A stretch of 64,000 nucleotides of DNA from Triatoma infestans (lineage: Eukaryota > Arthropoda > Insecta > Hemiptera > Reduviidae). The stretch is from positions 62,001 through 126,000 of the forward strand of contig JAAEAF010002524.1 in NCBI GenBank assembly GCA_011037195.1, in the 5' to 3' direction. The notes under the pieces are model-generated. The model was not told the DNA's origin and ran no database searches. It saw only the letters and a program-made list of their open reading frames with translations. Shown in pieces: positions 60,566 through 64,000 of the stretch. Position 1 is the stretch's first letter. Every line of letters begins with the position of its first letter. The position numbers and the translations under genes are program-made.

Positions 60566-61400
60566 CTACTAATTTCCATGAAGATGCCCAGGCAGTCCCA
60601 CGCTAGTACCGAATTGATCTGCTACAAGCTTGTCGCTCATTAAACAGCCTGGCTGACTGAGAAGATGACGACTCTGAAAGATATGTACCCCAACGTCTTT
60701 TTATCTCAATGGCATAGATAAATTATTGCGATAGCTCTGTCTGAGAGAAGTCACATCTCGGATTAGTCCCGTTCACCCCATATCCATAGAACTTCATATG
60801 TAGATAACATTTAAAAAAAAAAAAAAAAAAAAGCTTTAACGCTTACTTTCGAGAAAATCGCGCAAAACTGAACTTTCCTTATATAATAAATTAAATTATT
60901 ATGATCAACTTGTAATATCTAAAATAAATATGATATAAACCCTTTTATAAACTATTCCTTTTTGTTTATATGCACTCAAAGAGATAATATTAAACCGCAG
61001 TAATGTGTTTAGAGAGTTATACACAATTTTAACAAATATTTATCAGAAAGTTAAACAACCAGTTTCATTCCAGAGGAATGTAGAAATCAAAAGCCCTCTT
61101 TTGAATTCAACAAAATACAATGTGGAATGATATTAATTTCAAGAATGATACAAAATACAAATATATTAACAGATTTAAGAATATAGTTTTATCATTAATA
61201 CTGTAAAAGTTATTTTGATTTATTTAACTGGAATGGAAAATATTTATTGAATTCTGAATTTATTTATTTCACTGTATTCACCATTTCCTTGTTTTTTTTT
61301 TGTGATTTGATACACAATATTGGATAATATCTGTGATTATTTTTTATTAATTCTGAAGTTTTGGTTTTTCTTTCTCGATCGTCAAATTATGATTCATCAA
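60566..61400. other. No gene recognised
   Basis: AT-rich sequence with an A run at 60812-60830 and a MITE-M-like ttcgagaaaatcgcgcaaaa at about 60849. No coding signal. Confidence 0.4.
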
Positions 61401-61406
61401 TCTTTC

Positions 61407-61510
61407 AAGGTTTCCGCGAGTCACTTTTCATGAAAAACACTTGAGATTCCGGATCTGAGACCGTATCAGTGGTTTGGTAGAGTAACTGACGTTTTGCCCA
61501 TATTGCAATA
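61407..61510. mobile_element. Solo end of the TIR element family
   Basis: ggtttccgcgagtcactttt, catgaaaaacacttgag, cagtggtttgg, ctgacgttttgcccatattg match the ends at 2475-2385 (inverted) and 1246-1315. The element inside this end was not traced further. Confidence 0.6.
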
Positions 61511-61554
61511 AACTTCTTTTAGGGTTGTTTCATTTAGGCTTTCTAGGTGAAAGT

Positions 61555-61925
61555 GTGTAAGAATACGAGCTTCATCACGGGGCATTGGCGACTCAGAAGA
61601 CACCTGACGAAGCTGGGATTGGAGACTGATAGCACCTGCAAATTCTGTGAGAAATGGAGGAAACTACATTACATCTCCGAACGGACTGCGAGACTGTCAC
61701 CCAGAGAAGATTTAAGAATCTGGTAGTTACCACGAGGAGGAGGGAAATATATCCTCCCTAGGGCCCGCCAGGTTATTAGGATTCCTTAGAGATATTAATC
61801 TGATGGAGATGTTGTAGAAAAACTTCGCCTGCGACATCTGTTTGGGTGCTGTGGCAGCCTGCGGCACCCAAGGGGGCATAGCACAACAGATCGTAAGATC
61901 GCAGTGCATTGTCCCCCCTCCCCCC
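61555..61925 (+). pseudogene. LINE-B 3' end
   Basis: The frame GHWRLRRHLTKLGLE and CKFCEKWRKLHYISERTA is the zinc-binding C-terminal region of a LINE ORF2, with the His and the last Cys lost or shifted. It is followed by a 3' UTR ending tcgcagtgcattgtcccccc at about 61900-61920. That end resembles the tail of the SINE-A copy at 44568-44800. Confidence 0.6.
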
Positions 61926-62355
61926 AAAATTAGTTTGGAGCCAAAAACTAAACAGTTGGCTAGCAAAAGGACAAGAAACGGTTAGTGGAAGACAAAGTAC
62001 TTGGCTAAACTCTATTGTAAAAGATCCTATTGAAATGCGGCAACACTAGTACAAATAAGAAGCCAAAAGTTAAACAGCGTTAGTTTTGCATAGTCAAATA
62101 CAGTCAGGAAGAAGTCTCCAACGAGTCGCAAACGTTATATTTTCAAGAAGTCACTACACTGTCCACTCCTGTCCCCACCTGTCCACTCCCAACTATCCAC
62201 TCATTCATGAAGACATTACACTGTCACTCTGTCCGTAGGGTTGATAATTTATCCTAATCCTATATTTAGTTTAGCTCAAGATTTTTCATAAACATACCAA
62301 AGATATTCTTGTTAAACATGGAATACTAGCTATACAAACTATTACTTATATTAAA
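61926..62355. other. No gene recognised
   Basis: Ordinary sequence without motifs. A short direct repeat around ctgtccactcc occurs near 62160-62190. Confidence 0.4.
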
Positions 62356-62357
62356 AA

Positions 62358-63484
62358 AAGATCTGGTGTGAGACAGTCACACAACTTTCTCTTACTCCAT
62401 TTTTCAAAATTGTAATTGACAAATTTTATATTAGAATACCAAATGTAATGAAATTCGTCAGAGTTCGTTCAAAATTCGTCAAAAAACTATTATGCAAAAA
62501 CACATTTCCGGTTTACTAATTTTTTTGAAACTCGGAATTTTGGCAACCTATTTATTTATAATTAATTTTGTCTAGATGGTAGAATTGTATAATCAACTAA
62601 GATAGCACTCTAGAGGCAAACATAATCCTATCCTTTCTCCAAAAGTCCCTATAAATGACTTTAGCAGGAGAAATGATTCAAATAAAAGTTGTAGCTCTCT
62701 ATATGTGTAGTTCACATTCCAAGTTTAAAGAAAACGTTGGAGCCGTTTTAGAAAAATAGCAGAACATGGAAAAAATACTTCACATTAAAAAAGCACTTCC
62801 GGTCATCTGATTTTCTTCAAACTCGGAATTTCAACAACATATTTAATACTAATTAAGGGAAGGGATTAATACTCAGTGGTAGCGCGCTGGACTAGCAATG
62901 CGACGGTCCCGGGTTCGAGTCCAGCTGCTGCCCTTAGATTTTTTCTTACTAGTAGCCTCTTAAAGCTCACTGTCCGGTGATGGACAGTGTTGTCTGTAAC
63001 GAGAGAACACTGTCCGGAGGCCGGCAGTGCACTGAGGAGACTCCGAACTTTGGGGTAGCTATATGGGCCCAGAAAGGGCTTTGGATAGCATAGGGCTTGG
63101 TCCCTCCCCACAGACAATTAAAAAAAAATACTAATTAATATTATTTAGATGATAGAAATGTATAGTAAACTGAAATAGCACTTTAGGGGACAACCTAACC
63201 CCACCCCTCCCCCATAAGTGCCCTGAAATTCATTTTTTTGGAGAAATGTTTCGAATAAAAATTATAGATCATTGTATGTGTAGTTGATATAATAAGTTTG
63301 AAGAAAATAATCATAGCCATTTTGGAGAAAATTGTAAGAAAATTAAAAAAAAAGATCAATCAGTAAAGTGGTACTTCCGGTTGAGAAATTTTTGACAGAC
63401 AACTTACTCACGGATTTCATGGTGATACCTAAACGGAATATCGAGTTAACTTTTCTATGATTATCTTTTTTGAACCATGCTATT

Positions 63485-63518
<34 letters not shown>

Positions 63519-63655
63519 AATCATTTTCTAAAAACCACTTTTTTGGATTCATGGGACCTCAAAACGTGTATTTCCGTTGAAAACTCGCTAACGAAAATGT
63601 GGCATGATTACAGTACTTCCTCTTTTACTAGGAGGAGTAAGAGAAAGTAAAAATA
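62358..63655 (+). mobile_element. MITE-M copy, near full length, with a SINE-A inside
   Basis: Starts ctggtgtgagacagtcacac then aactttctcttactcc and ends ctaggaggagtaagagaaag then taaaaa. The two modules and the third part are co-linear with 46920-47898 and 57168-58208, except for the SINE-A inserted at 62857-63126. A CA run lies at 63497-63518. Confidence 0.8.
62857..63126 (+). mobile_element. SINE-A copy 5 (tail type 3), inserted in MITE-M
   Basis: Flanked by a perfect 12-bp direct repeat aatactaattaa (62845-62856 and 63127-63138). Head with box A actcagtggtagcgcgctgg and box B gggttcgagtcc; body ggtgatggacagtgttgtct and gtccggaggccggcagtgca. The tail differs from the other copies (gaactttggggtagctatat, ggcttggtccctccccacag, then A-rich). 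Confidence 0.85.
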
Positions 63656-64000
63656 CACGCAATTATTATAAAATTGGTTAAGAATAACTTTTAAATTAAA
63701 TTTAAATATTGGCAGAGTAATGCACTGAAAATTGAAAATTAATTTCTGGTAATAAGGACTGATTAATTGAATATTACATCTCTTACGAAGAATTTATTTT
63801 TAGTTAAATGAGAATTAATATAAAGTAATTAATTCATGAGATTCACGTTAGTTACAAAAATTAAAGTTGGCTATATTATTTATCAGCCAATATCTTTCTA
63901 TGTATGTAATAGTAATTTATCATGAACAAATTGAGATTTGTGTTTAATTAGCCATAAAACCTATGCTTTTCTTCTCTTTCCTCGGGAACCTTCAGTTTGT
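63656..64000. other. No gene recognised
   Basis: AT-rich sequence to the end of the window with no recognisable motif. Confidence 0.4.

Noticed and set aside
1..64000. CRISPR arrays, bacterial operons, rRNA genes
   Set aside because: None seen. Repeats present are tandem satellites, microsatellites or dispersed transposons, without regular spacers.

Overview
This window looks like part of an insect nuclear genome, plausibly a hemipteran, though the species cannot be told from sequence alone. It is AT-rich, host genes are split by GT-AG introns, and repeats dominate: non-LTR retrotransposons, tRNA-derived SINEs, a mariner, MITE-like elements and microsatellites. No bacterial, phage or CRISPR feature was seen.

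Two spliced host genes can be reconstructed, both on the + strand. Gene 1 (6867-11505, six exons, 570 codons) encodes a CABIT-domain adaptor of the GAREM/THEMIS type, with an acidic tyrosine cluster and a proline motif C-terminal to the domain. An array of about five 165-bp tandem repeats ends about 80 bp before its start codon. Gene 2 (17254 to at least 22529, five exons visible, probably incomplete) has a signal-peptide exon and a long acidic region; I do not recognise it. A GC-rich block at about 58555-59220 that ends at a consensus splice donor may be the 5' leader exon of a third gene reaching beyond the window.

The largest structure is a foldback element at 22891-33704: two arms of about 5.3 kb, inverted relative to each other, around a loop of about 196 bp. 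It is flanked by TCA on both sides, has no convincing coding capacity, and carries a tRNA-like segment near each end.

The rest is a nested repeat landscape. Labels used below: MITE-M, a modular element of about 1 kb with ends rich in the string AGTAAGAGAAAGT, at least nine copies. LINE-A, an RNase H-bearing LINE with a TAATC-repeat tail. LINE-B, a second RNase H-bearing LINE. LINE-I, an I/Jockey-like element with both ends and its target-site duplication but an internal deletion, 39495-44002. LINE-C, a 5'-truncated LINE on the minus strand at 19988-21077. SINE-A, a tRNA head and common body with several different tails. SINE-B, a tRNA head with intact acceptor and anticodon stems. There is also a mariner relic at 52157-53310 and a 0.63-kb inverted duplication (45421-46046 and 50473-51099) whose arms share a SINE insertion.

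Gene 1 carries MITE-M and LINE debris in its introns. In gene 2, a MITE-M copy ends only about 28 bp before an inferred splice acceptor. All comparisons were done by eye, so percent identities and element edges are approximate.
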